DNA from: JABSOG01 sp041583135
GTDB taxonomy: Bacteria; Pseudomonadota; Gammaproteobacteria; Enterobacterales; Alteromonadaceae
Reading direction: 5' to 3'
Assembly: GCA_041583135.1 (NCBI GenBank)
Contig: JBFHGJ010000135.1
Coordinates: 1 to 14,139, forward strand
Length of the DNA stretch: 14,139 nucleotides
Shown piece by piece: positions 1 to 6,088 of this stretch; positions within the stretch are counted from its first letter, which is position 1; each line of letters starts with the position of its first letter. A program made the translations under genes and the position numbers. The notes under the pieces are model-generated. The model did no database searches and was not told the DNA's origin. It saw nothing but the letters and a program-made list of their open reading frames with translations.

Positions 1-1003
1 TCTCGCCCGGTGGCGTGTCCTCTACTGTGGTAAGAATATGACTGATATCACGCACCGGTTCACCATTTATCTGGCGAATGATGTCATATTTTTGTAGGCC
101 ACCGAAGTGGGCAGGGCTACGCGGATCAATTGAGGTTAGACGAATGCCATCGACTTTTTCGGCTGTCGAGACTATCTGTTTGCCGTCACTATCAACCGGC
201 TCGCCAAACACGCCTAACCAGCCACGGATCACTCGACCGTCTTTGAGTAGCTTGTTGACCACTTTGTGCACCGTTTGGTAGGGGATGGCGAAGTTAATGC
301 CGCTGGTGACATTCATGCTGGAGCGAAACGCCAGTGAATTAATGCCCACAAGTACACCTTTGGTGTTGACCAGTGCGCCGCCGGAGTTGCCTTTGTTGAT
401 GGCTGCATCCATTTGTAGCAGTCTTGGCGTTCTGAATTCGCCACTGGTAAAGCTTTTCATGGTGGCGCCGATAATGCCTTGGGTAATCGATAGCCCTAAG
501 TTCAACGGGTTACCTATGGCCAATACGACATCACCTACCTCGGTATGTTGATTGATGTCTTGTGGGATCACCGGCAAGTCTATGGCGTTGACATGCAATA
601 GGGCCAAGTCGGTGTAGACGTCCATACCGATTAGCTCGGCATTGAAGCGGCGACCATCTTGAATAACCACAATAATACGGTCGGCGTTGGCGACGACATG
701 GCGGTTGGTGACGATATAGCCATTGGATTGAATGATCACCCCAGAGCCTAACGACTGTCTTGGTACTGGGTTGCCGTTATTGTAGCCGGTGCTGCTGGTG
801 AAGCTTTCAGACATGATGTTGACCACAGCAGGGGCGGCTTTGCGCACTGCACTGGAATAGGTGACCGGGGGTTCACTAAAGAGTTTTTTGAGGTTGCTGA
901 TAAACGGCGAGTCGCCAAATTGGGATTGTACCAGCAGTACCACAAATGCCAGAGCCAAGCCGTAACTGGCGGCTCTAAGGACGAATAGCAATGATTTTAG
1001 CAC
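1..1003 (-). CDS. degS: DegS, inner-membrane site-1 serine protease, 3' end cut by the window edge
   Basis: My own translation of the minus strand gives 334 uninterrupted codons running off the window start; E. coli DegS is about 355 residues, so only the end of the PDZ domain is missing. An N-terminal hydrophobic anchor spans about residues 4-26, with no cleavable signal. The trypsin-like domain carries His102 (TNRHVV), Asp132 (TDLALL) and Ser207 (GNSGGA), the full catalytic triad. A single PDZ domain begins near residue 255 (RVIRGWLG). In this family DegS faces the periplasm, senses unfolded porin C-termini through the PDZ domain, and cleaves the anti-sigma factor RseA to start sigma-E activation. 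The start is a GTG, chosen because no ATG lies in frame nearby upstream and the anchor begins immediately after it; its ribosome site is weak. It lies downstream of degQ in the same direction. One PDZ domain and a retained anchor distinguish it from DegQ/DegP. Confidence 0.93.
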   Translation of the reverse strand, partial: MLKSLLFVLRAASYGLALAFVVLLVQSQFGDSPFISNLKKLFSEPPVTYSSAVRKAAPAVVNIMSESFTSSTGYNNGNPVPRQSLGSGVIIQSNGYIVTNRHVVANADRIIVVIQDGRRFNAELIGMDVYTDLALLHVNAIDLPVIPQDINQHTEVGDVVLAIGNPLNLGLSITQGIIGATMKSFTSGEFRTPRLLQMDAAINKGNSGGALVNTKGVLVGINSLAFRSSMNVTSGINFAIPYQTVHKVVNKLLKDGRVIRGWLGVFGEPVDSDGKQIVSTAEKVDGIRLTSIDPRSPAHFGGLQKYDIIRQINGEPVRDISHILTTVEDTPPGE

Positions 1004-1123
1004 TTGGGCAAAGGTCTTTTTACTTAGCTTATTTTTAACCTGAGGATAACACCTTAACCGTTAAAACGACAGGTTTTTTGCCCTAGCTCAGGCGTAAATG
1101 ATGGTGACTGGGTAGGGGATGAG

Positions 1124-1155
1124 CAAACCGGCGAACCATATGGCTCGCCGGTTTG
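1124..1155 (-). terminator. Perfect 11-bp hairpin between degQ and degS, no clear T-run
   Basis: Arms 1124-1134 (caaaccggcga) and 1145-1155 (tcgccggtttg) are exact reverse complements with a 10-nt loop. The hairpin begins nine bases after the degQ stop. In the minus-strand reading it is followed by a C-rich stretch rather than a T-tract, so it fits an mRNA 3'-stabilising or partial-attenuation structure better than a full intrinsic terminator. It could lower degS expression relative to degQ. Confidence 0.5.
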
Positions 1156-1163
1156 TCATGGGC

Positions 1164-2531
1164 TTATCGCAAGATAAGGTAAAGCGAAGTTTTACCGCGC
1201 TGAATGTTCAGTACAACGGTACCGTTGGTATTGTCTAACACGTTCTTAAGATCTTTGACGGTATCGACTTTGATGCGGTTCGCACCGACGATAACATCGC
1301 CATTCTCAAGTCCCAACAAAGCCGCAGGTGAACGCTCTTGAACTTCATCTACCACAATACCTTTAAGGCCAGAACGGCTCTCGCCATTGCTGAGGTTGGC
1401 CCCGGCAAGTTGCGGCATCAGGGTTTCTGATTTGACATTGCTTGGGCTGTCGGCACCTTGCAGTATTACCTTAACGGTGATTTCGTCGCCATCGCGGATC
1501 ACGCCAAGGTCTACTTCTGCGCCAGCACCTAAGGTGCCGATTTTGCTTCTTAACTCGTTAAACGATTTGATCTTGGTGCCGTTGACCGAGATGATGACAT
1601 CGCCGGGGTTCAATCCGGCTTTCTCGGCTGCGGTATCTTCAATCACGCTGGAGACAAACGCCCCTTGTGACACCGGCAAGTTCATCGATTCTGCCAGATC
1701 TGAGTTCACCGCATTACCGCGAATACCTAAGACGCCACGGCGTACTTCACCAAAGTCGAGGATTTGATTGACCAATGACTTCATCATGTTCGATGGAATG
1801 GCGAAGGCGATACCGACATTACCGCCATTAGGGGCGATAATCGCGGTATTGATACCAATCAACTCACCTCGTAGATTGACCAAAGCGCCACCTGAGTTAC
1901 CACTGTTGACCGCTGCGTCGGTTTGAATGAAGTCTTCATAACCTTCAATGTTCAGTCCAGCGCGGCCAAGGGCCGAAACGATACCAGAGGTGACCGTTTG
2001 GGTCAGACCAAAAGGGTTACCTATGGCAACGGTAAAGTCACCCACCTTGGTTTTATCCGAGTCTGCCAGTTTGACCGCCACTAAGTTTTTGGCTTTGATT
2101 TGCAACAGCGCAATGTCGCTCTGCTTATCGCCACCGACTTTCTTAGCCGCAAACTCACGACCGTCTTTTAAAGTAATGACAATCTCGTCGGCTTCATCGA
2201 TGACATGATAGTTGGTCACGACATAGCCGTCATCGGCATCGATGATGACTCCCGAACCAAGACCTTGAAACGGTTGCTCTTGTTGTCTTGGGGCGCGCCG
2301 ACCAAATAGGTAATCCTGAAAGTTTGGTCTGGTTTGAACGGTCTTACTACCGGCAACATTTATAGAGACTACCGCCGGGGTAACTTTTTCCAGCATAGGT
2401 GCCAATGAAGGTAACCCTTGATTGGTCATCGCTGCGGGGAGCTGCGCTTGACTCAGCGCAGGGGTAACCAAAAGTGCAGTGCTAAGTGCCAAGGCGCCTA
2501 ACAATTTTGATCGCGATTTCATTGTTCTCAT
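1164..2531 (-). CDS. degQ: DegQ/DegP-type periplasmic serine endoprotease with two PDZ domains
   Basis: 455-residue protein. An N-terminal Sec signal (Lys/Arg-rich start, hydrophobic stretch 10-25, likely cleavage near ALSQA at 25-29) sends it to the periplasm. The protease domain has His109 (TNYHV), Asp139 (SDIALL) and Ser213 (GNSGGA). PDZ1 covers roughly 262-357 and PDZ2 roughly 385-453. The family forms cage-like oligomers that degrade or refold misfolded envelope proteins. The length matches E. coli DegQ (455) rather than DegP (474), and the LA loop around 70-90 is short, so DegQ is preferred. The start is supported by GGGAG four bases upstream; a second ATG three codons in is the alternative. 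It lies between zapG and degS on the same strand. A sigma-E-like promoter directly upstream suggests it carries the stress-induced role that DegP has in E. coli. Confidence 0.95.
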   Translation of the reverse strand: MRTMKSRSKLLGALALSTALLVTPALSQAQLPAAMTNQGLPSLAPMLEKVTPAVVSINVAGSKTVQTRPNFQDYLFGRRAPRQQEQPFQGLGSGVIIDADDGYVVTNYHVIDEADEIVITLKDGREFAAKKVGGDKQSDIALLQIKAKNLVAVKLADSDKTKVGDFTVAIGNPFGLTQTVTSGIVSALGRAGLNIEGYEDFIQTDAAVNSGNSGGALVNLRGELIGINTAIIAPNGGNVGIAFAIPSNMMKSLVNQILDFGEVRRGVLGIRGNAVNSDLAESMNLPVSQGAFVSSVIEDTAAEKAGLNPGDVIISVNGTKIKSFNELRSKIGTLGAGAEVDLGVIRDGDEITVKVILQGADSPSNVKSETLMPQLAGANLSNGESRSGLKGIVVDEVQERSPAALLGLENGDVIVGANRIKVDTVKDLKNVLDNTNGTVVLNIQRGKTSLYLILR

Positions 2532-2565
2532 TTAACTCCCAGTTGAAGGATTGCTGTTGTCCGAC

Positions 2566-2592
2566 TCTGACTTTGCGCAGTTAAAAAAGTTC
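2566..2592 (-). promoter_or_regulatory. Candidate sigma-E (RpoE) promoter for degQ
   Basis: On the minus strand GAACTT (2587-2592) is followed after exactly 16 bases by TCAGA (2566-2570). The family consensus is GGAACTT, about 16 bases, then TCnnA. The -35 box is preceded by T and followed by a T-run, as in several known sigma-E promoters. The predicted transcript start near 2560 leaves a leader of about 28 bases that contains the GGGAG ribosome site. The match is seen in sequence; its use by sigma-E is inferred. Confidence 0.62.
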
Positions 2593-2609
2593 AATCCGGT
2601 AACAGTTGC

Positions 2610-3065
2610 TTACACTTGCTGTTGATCGTCCGTGGTGCGCTCTGTTTGAGTGGTGTTGTTAAACAGGCCGCTTGAACCATCCGAATAGTCATAAGGTTGG
2701 GTCAATGCGCCTTCGGTTCTACGTTTTCTTTCGTTGTCACCCAAAGTGGCCAAGTGAACGGTCGCATCGGGGTCGAAATAGGGCATCGCCTGCGCGGTTT
2801 GCTTAGGCTTGTCGAGCAGCTTGGTGGTGTGGTGCATCTGCTCGATAATACTGTCGTAATTGGCTTTCATGTCATTCATCAGCTTTTGCGTGACTTCCAA
2901 GTTGGCAGTCACATCCGACTTGAGTTTTTCCATGTCTTTGTGGGAGTCTTCAATTTGTTGTTGAAGCTCTCCTTTGTTGAAGTTCTTTTCGGTGTAAAGC
3001 TTGCCACCCAAAAAGCCCAATAGTGCGCAGACCACGCCAACAACTAAGGCTACGATTACAGTCAT
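2610..3065 (-). CDS. zapG: ZapG/YhcB (DUF1043) cell-envelope and division protein
   Basis: 151-residue protein with one N-terminal transmembrane helix (about residues 3-22, rich in V, L and G, ending GGKLY), then a charged, probably coiled-coil region (about 25-90) and a low-complexity polar tail rich in T, D and Q. This architecture and the length match the YhcB/ZapG family, an inner-membrane protein with a cytoplasmic coiled coil that associates with the divisome and with envelope synthesis factors. The GAGGAAT ribosome site sits seven to eight bases before the ATG. It is transcribed away from zapE and toward degQ, 78 bases upstream of it, so read-through into degQ is likely alongside degQ's own promoter. 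The partner position next to zapE is conserved in gammaproteobacteria. The molecular role is known mainly from E. coli genetics; nothing here shows a catalytic site. Confidence 0.9.
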   Translation of the reverse strand: MTVIVALVVGVVCALLGFLGGKLYTEKNFNKGELQQQIEDSHKDMEKLKSDVTANLEVTQKLMNDMKANYDSIIEQMHHTTKLLDKPKQTAQAMPYFDPDATVHLATLGDNERKRRTEGALTQPYDYSDGSSGLFNNTTQTERTTDDQQQV

Positions 3066-3112
3066 GTGTTATTCCTCATCTAAAAATAGTGTCATTAAGT
3101 TTGGTGACCTGC

Positions 3113-3140
3113 ATTTAACCCGTGTTAAGATACGCGGCAA
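3113..3140 (-). promoter_or_regulatory. Possible sigma-70 promoter for zapG-degQ
   Basis: Minus-strand TTGCCG (3135-3140) and TTAAAT (3113-3118) are separated by 16 bases; each box matches four of six consensus positions. The predicted start would give a leader of about 40 bases before zapG. A weaker plus-strand candidate, TTGACT at 3141-3146 with a poor GTTTAT box at 3165-3170, could serve zapE from the same divergent 230-base gap. Both calls rest on pattern matching only. Confidence 0.33.
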
Positions 3141-3295
3141 TTGACTATGGTTTGTCTGCACACTGTTTATCTATGGCAATAGTACGGCAAAATCAACCTG
3201 TTGCAGAGCCATCTTAATGTAATGGACGGCTGTGTTTTGTAAATAAGTATTAAATTGAAAATTTCAACCGGGCTCAACTCAATATTATAGTACAG

Positions 3296-4399
3296 ATGAC
3301 TCATTTAACTCCCCTGCAAAAATATCAGCAAGACCTAAAAAGTGATGGATTTGAATATGACGCTGCGCAAGAAAACGCCGTTAGGCATTTGCAAAGGCTC
3401 TATGATGAACTGATTGCTCAGCGCGATGGTCAAAGCGCAACCCCTTGGTATAAGAGAATGTTTAAGGCAAAACAGCAGCCACCTATCAAGGGATTGTACT
3501 TTTGGGGTGGTGTCGGCCGCGGTAAGACCTATCTGGTGGATACTTTTTTTGAGGCGTTACCGCTTGAAAATAAAATGCGTATACATTTTCACCGCTTTAT
3601 GCATCGGGTGCATGAAGAACTCAAATTGCTCAAAGACGTACAAGACCCACTGATCATTGTGGCGGAGAAAATTGCCAAAGAAACCCGGATCATTTGTTTC
3701 GATGAATTCTTTGTCTCTGATATTACCGATGCGATGTTGCTCGGTGGGTTGTTTGAGCAGCTATTTGAGCGTGGCATTATTTTAGTCGCGACCTCCAACA
3801 TCGTGCCGGAGCGTTTATATTGGAATGGTTTGCAACGGGTGCGCTTCTTACCGACCATCGCGTTATTGCAAACCTATACCGAGGTGGTCAATGTCGATAG
3901 CGGTATTGACTATCGCTTAAGAACGCTTAAACAAGCGGAGATCTATCATTATCCTTTGGATGAACAGGCCGATATCAATCTCAATCAATATTTTGAGCAG
4001 TTGGCCAATGAACCGATGAGCGATAATGTCGAGATAGAAGTCAACCATCGCCCACTTAAAGTCAGACGCGAAGCCGATGGCATTGCGTTATTTGAATTTT
4101 CGGTATTGTGTGAATCGGCTCGAAGTCAGTCTGATTATATGGAATTGAGCCGCATCTACAACACGGTATTGCTGGCCAATGTCAAAACCATGGGGGCGTC
4201 TAACGATGATGCTGCCAGACGATTTATCGCTTTAGTTGATGAGTTTTACGAGCGCAATGTCAAACTTATCATTTCAGCTGAGGTGGCGATGGAGTCACTC
4301 TATCAAGGCGGAATACTCAGTTTTGAGTTCAAACGCTGCCTCAGCCGATTACAGGAAATGCAATCGGAGGAATACCTCGGCAAAGAGCATTTACCATAA
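3296..4399 (+). CDS. zapE: ZapE, AFG1-like cell-division ATPase
   Basis: 367-residue AAA-type P-loop ATPase of the AFG1/ZapE family. Walker A is GGVGRGKT (71-78, Lys77). Walker B is IICFDEFF (132-139, Asp136 and Glu137), followed by the strongly conserved VSDITDAMLLGG block. A sensor-like ATSN lies near residue 165, and the C-terminus keeps the signature SRLQEMQSEEYL. In E. coli ZapE binds FtsZ in an ATP-dependent way late in division and under low oxygen. No transmembrane segment or signal is seen, so it is cytosolic. The start is the only ATG before an upstream in-frame TAA at 3251-3253; it lacks a recognisable Shine-Dalgarno sequence, and a TATTAT box lies only eight bases upstream. It diverges from zapG and precedes rplM, as in E. 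coli. Some E. coli annotations call this gene yhcM. Confidence 0.95.
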   Translation: MTHLTPLQKYQQDLKSDGFEYDAAQENAVRHLQRLYDELIAQRDGQSATPWYKRMFKAKQQPPIKGLYFWGGVGRGKTYLVDTFFEALPLENKMRIHFHRFMHRVHEELKLLKDVQDPLIIVAEKIAKETRIICFDEFFVSDITDAMLLGGLFEQLFERGIILVATSNIVPERLYWNGLQRVRFLPTIALLQTYTEVVNVDSGIDYRLRTLKQAEIYHYPLDEQADINLNQYFEQLANEPMSDNVEIEVNHRPLKVRREADGIALFEFSVLCESARSQSDYMELSRIYNTVLLANVKTMGASNDDAARRFIALVDEFYERNVKLIISAEVAMESLYQGGILSFEFKRCLSRLQEMQSEEYLGKEHLP

Positions 4400-4416
4400 A
4401 ATCAGCGGTAAATTTT
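4389..4416 (+). terminator. Weak AT-rich hairpin overlapping the zapE stop
   Basis: Arms 4389-4395 (atttacc) and 4407-4413 (ggtaaat) can pair over an 11-base loop and are followed by a short T-run. The stem is AT-rich and the T-run only four long, so it would be at best a leaky terminator. Confidence 0.28.
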
Positions 4417-4439
4417 GTACAAATTCCTTTGATTTATGC

Positions 4440-4468
4440 GTGATCTTAATCGCCAATTACTGTATACT
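4440..4468 (+). promoter_or_regulatory. Likely sigma-70 promoter of rplM-rpsI
   Basis: TATACT at 4463-4468 is a near-consensus -10 box directly preceded by TG. With a 17-base spacer the -35 box is GTGATC (4440-4445), matching three of six positions. The C-rich start region after it resembles ribosomal-protein promoters. It would give a leader of roughly 180 bases. Confidence 0.5.
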
Positions 4469-4474
4469 TCGCCG

Positions 4475-4653
4475 CCTCGCTCTCGTTACAAATAGAAAAC
4501 AGTCTATTTAACGGCAGTTTTCGCGGTTTTTAGCCGAACCGTAAAGTCTGCAACTCGAAGGGGTTTCAGCGTTGAAGCGTAGCGGACATTATTGCGCAAT
4601 TCCGTGCAATACCCGCTTAAAAGTAACACTTAATTATTTAGGTTTATTAGGTA
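4475..4653 (+). promoter_or_regulatory. Long rplM leader, possible L13 autoregulatory region
   Basis: About 180 untranslated bases separate the promoter from rplM. The stretch can form short stems: cggtt with aaccg around 4524-4542, and attgc with gcaat around 4590-4610. In E. coli, L13 represses its own operon by binding the rplM leader, so a similar control is plausible. I see no motif that proves it. AGG-type ribosome sites lie near 4640 and right next to the ATG. Confidence 0.4.
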
Positions 4654-5082
4654 ATGAAAACTTTTGTTGCAAAGCCGGCTGAAGTAAAACGCGACTGGTT
4701 CGTTGTTGATGCAGACGGTAAAACATTGGGTCGTTTGGCGACCGAGATTGCACGTCGTTTACGTGGCAAGCATAAAGCTGAGTATACTCCTCACGTTGAC
4801 ACCGGTGACTACATCGTTGTTGTTAACGCTGACAAAATCACCGTAACTGGTAACAAAGCGAAGAATAAAATGTATTATTCTCACACTGGTTTCCCAGGTG
4901 GTATCAAAGAGATCAACTTTGAAAAATTGCTTGCCAAAAAGCCTGAAATGGTTTTGGAAAAAGCTGTTAAGGGAATGTTGCCACGTGGTCCTTTGGGTCG
5001 CGAAATGTTCCGCAAGTTGAAAGTTTACGCAGGTCCTGAGCACAAACATGCTGCCCAGCAACCTCAAGTACTTGACATTTAA
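4654..5082 (+). CDS. rplM: 50S ribosomal protein L13
   Basis: 142 residues, the same length as E. coli L13. It begins MKTFVAKPAEVKRDWFVVDA and keeps the family core: GRLATEIARRLRGKHK near 27-41, the YTPHVDTGD loop, and the PRGPLGREMFRKLKVYAGPEHKH block near 110-132. L13 binds 23S rRNA early in large-subunit assembly and, in E. coli, acts as the repressor of its own operon. It is the first gene of an rplM-rpsI operon; rpsI follows after 14 bases. Codon choice looks strongly biased (GGT, CGT, AAA, GTT), as expected for a highly expressed gene. Confidence 0.98.
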   Translation: MKTFVAKPAEVKRDWFVVDADGKTLGRLATEIARRLRGKHKAEYTPHVDTGDYIVVVNADKITVTGNKAKNKMYYSHTGFPGGIKEINFEKLLAKKPEMVLEKAVKGMLPRGPLGREMFRKLKVYAGPEHKHAAQQPQVLDI

Positions 5083-5096
5083 TCGGAGCAAGAACA

Positions 5097-5489
5097 ATGG
5101 CAGAAAATCAATACTACGGAACCGGTCGTCGTAAAAGCTCAACCGCTCGCGTATTCTTGCGCGCAGGTACCGGTAACATCCTGATCAATAAGCGTTCAAT
5201 TGACACTTATTTCGGTCGTGAAACTGCTCGCATGGTTGTTCGTCAGCCGTTAGAGTTAGTTGAAATGGAAGAAAAGTTTGACTTGTACATCACCGTTAAA
5301 GGTGGTGGTACTACCGGTCAAGCTGGTGCTATCCGTCACGGTATCACCCGTGCGTTGATGGAGTACGATGAGTCATTGCGCAGCGAATTGCGTAAAGCTG
5401 GTTTCGTTACTCGTGATGCACGTCAAGTTGAGCGTAAGAAAGTCGGTCTTCACAAAGCCCGTAAGCGTCCACAATTCTCAAAGCGTTAA
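5097..5489 (+). CDS. rpsI: 30S ribosomal protein S9
   Basis: 130 residues, the same length as E. coli S9. The N-terminal YYGTGRRKSSTARVFL motif, the GGGTTGQAGAIRHGITRAL block near 67-86 and the basic tail ending in SKR are diagnostic. The C-terminal arm of S9 reaches the P-site tRNA in the small subunit, so an intact SKR end implies full function. CGGAG lies nine bases before the ATG. It is co-transcribed with rplM and followed by a strong intrinsic terminator. Confidence 0.98.
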   Translation: MAENQYYGTGRRKSSTARVFLRAGTGNILINKRSIDTYFGRETARMVVRQPLELVEMEEKFDLYITVKGGGTTGQAGAIRHGITRALMEYDESLRSELRKAGFVTRDARQVERKKVGLHKARKRPQFSKR

Positions 5490-5534
5490 TCGATATCAGA
5501 TTTTCAATCTGTTGCAGATTACTGCTTCAAGTTC

Positions 5535-5562
5535 AAAAAGCCCGGTTTATCCGGGCTTTTTT
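5535..5562 (+). terminator. Strong intrinsic terminator of the rplM-rpsI operon
   Basis: An A-run leads into agcccgg, loop tttat (5546-5550), then ccgggct and a run of six T's. The 7-bp GC-rich stem, small loop and T-tract are textbook. The first 49-bp tandem repeat begins at its last base. Confidence 0.93.
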
Positions 5563-5780
5563 ATGGCCATGGACGGCCGGTACTCAAAAAATGCCGAATC
5601 AATTTTTTGGTATGGTCATGGACGGCCGGTACTCAAAAAATGCCGAATCAATTTTTTGGTATGGCCATGGATGGTCGGTACTCAAAAAATGCATGGCGAC
5701 TTCAGGAAGAAGGAGTTAGAGCGACGAAGGATGCCAAAGCCGAAGCAATTTTTTGGTATGGCCACAGATGGCTTGTCACT
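5562..5780. repeat. 49-bp tandem repeat array, about 3.5 copies
   Basis: Unit 1 is 5562-5610 and unit 2 is 5611-5659; they differ at one position (C to T in ggccatgg). Unit 3 starts at 5660, matches for 33 bases with two changes, is interrupted at 5693-5740, and resumes at 5741-5756. A degenerate fourth start lies at 5757-5780. Each full unit holds ccatgg, ggccgg and an 8-bp hairpin: caaaaaat, loop gccgaatca, attttttg (5585-5592 with 5602-5609 in unit 1). The hairpin ends in a T-run on both strands, so each unit is terminator-like in either direction. The unit length is not a multiple of three, which argues against coding. Likely a strain- or clade-specific intergenic repeat; not a CRISPR, since no variable spacers are present. 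Confidence 0.9.
5693..5740. other. 48-bp insertion inside the third repeat unit
   Basis: The third unit breaks after actcaaaaaatgc and resumes with cgaagcaattttttgg 48 bases later, so the interrupted unit is 97 bases. The inserted stretch is purine-rich (for example aggaagaaggag) and ends in atgccaaagc, which repeats the atgc at the left junction. That is compatible with a small insertion or with recombination between repeat variants. It has no transposase, no visible terminal inverted repeats and no reading frame of note. Confidence 0.6.
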
Positions 5781-5828
5781 GATTTTTCGGTGTTTCAATA
5801 GCTGGGTTTGGCCGTCAGGAATAAGTGC

Positions 5829-5844
5829 GGTTTATATATAAACC
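5829..5844. promoter_or_regulatory. Perfect 16-bp AT-rich palindrome upstream of petA
   Basis: The sequence ggtttatatataaacc is its own reverse complement. It could be a dimeric regulator site or a cruciform. The half atatataaacc recurs at 8714-8724 just after petC, so related sequences flank the petABC operon. No regulator can be named. Confidence 0.4.
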
Positions 5845-5941
5845 CACTGATTGCGCAATTGTGATAAACCCTCAGCTTGTTTTTGTTTGGTGAACATTTT
5901 CAACTTCGCGGCAAAATGTCAAAAAAATCAGTTAATTTGCC

Positions 5942-5984
5942 GGCCTTCCCATTTATTCCTTGTGTTAACAAGGCCTTTTCTTTA
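5942..5984 (+). promoter_or_regulatory. Possible attenuator-like leader of petABC
   Basis: Two mutually exclusive stems share bases. One is ggcctt (5942-5947) with aaggcc (5970-5975). The other is ccttgt (5958-5963) with acaagg (5968-5973), which is followed by the T-rich ccttttcttt and looks like a weak terminator. The layout resembles an antiterminator/terminator pair. The stems are short, so this is tentative, and it matters only if transcription starts upstream of 5942. Confidence 0.3.
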
Positions 5985-6027
5985 GAATTCCTGAGTTATT
6001 TTAACCATAAAAATTAAAAGTCTTTAT

Positions 6028-6049
6028 GTACCTATCTTTCTTTAGGTAC
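6028..6049 (+). other. 7-bp hairpin in the petA leader
   Basis: gtaccta (6028-6034) pairs perfectly with taggtac (6043-6049) over an 8-base pyrimidine loop, 39 bases before the petA start. It may be a transcript 5' structure or an operator. Confidence 0.35.
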
Positions 6050-6088
6050 TTGCACAGAATTTTTAAGTTCTAAAGTGGAGAAATGTGG

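Larger units (their letters stand above)
5490..6088. other. 599-base gene-free region between rpsI and petA
   Basis: No credible gene is seen. In order it holds the rpsI terminator, the 49-bp repeat array (5562-5780), a 16-bp palindrome (5829-5844), an AT-rich stretch, a pair of alternative stems (5942-5975) and a 7-bp hairpin (6028-6049) close to petA. Reading frames that cross it arise from the repeats shifting frame every 49 bases and have no ribosome sites or family features. The petABC promoter must lie here, but I could not fix a convincing pair of boxes. Confidence 0.7.

Noticed and set aside
1387..2208. Plus-strand reading frames opposite degQ (1387-1767, 1948-2208)
   Set aside because: Antisense shadows of a well-supported gene with no family features.
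2697..3023. Plus-strand frame opposite zapG
   Set aside because: Antisense shadow; composition follows from the zapG coiled coil read backwards.
5562..5780. CRISPR array
   Set aside because: Units abut with no variable spacers, and no cas genes are present.
5368..5841. Reading frames crossing the 49-bp repeats (5368-5841 and 5607-5801)
   Set aside because: One starts inside rpsI in another frame. The repeats shift frame every 49 bases, there is no ribosome site, and the protein is only translated repeat.
5846..5870. FNR-type site upstream of petABC
   Set aside because: The attgcgcaattgtgat stretch does not fit TTGAT-N4-ATCAA on either strand.
6083..6088. Earlier ATG for petA
   Set aside because: It leaves two bases after GGAG, while the ATG at 6089 has eight and matches the usual N-terminus of the family.
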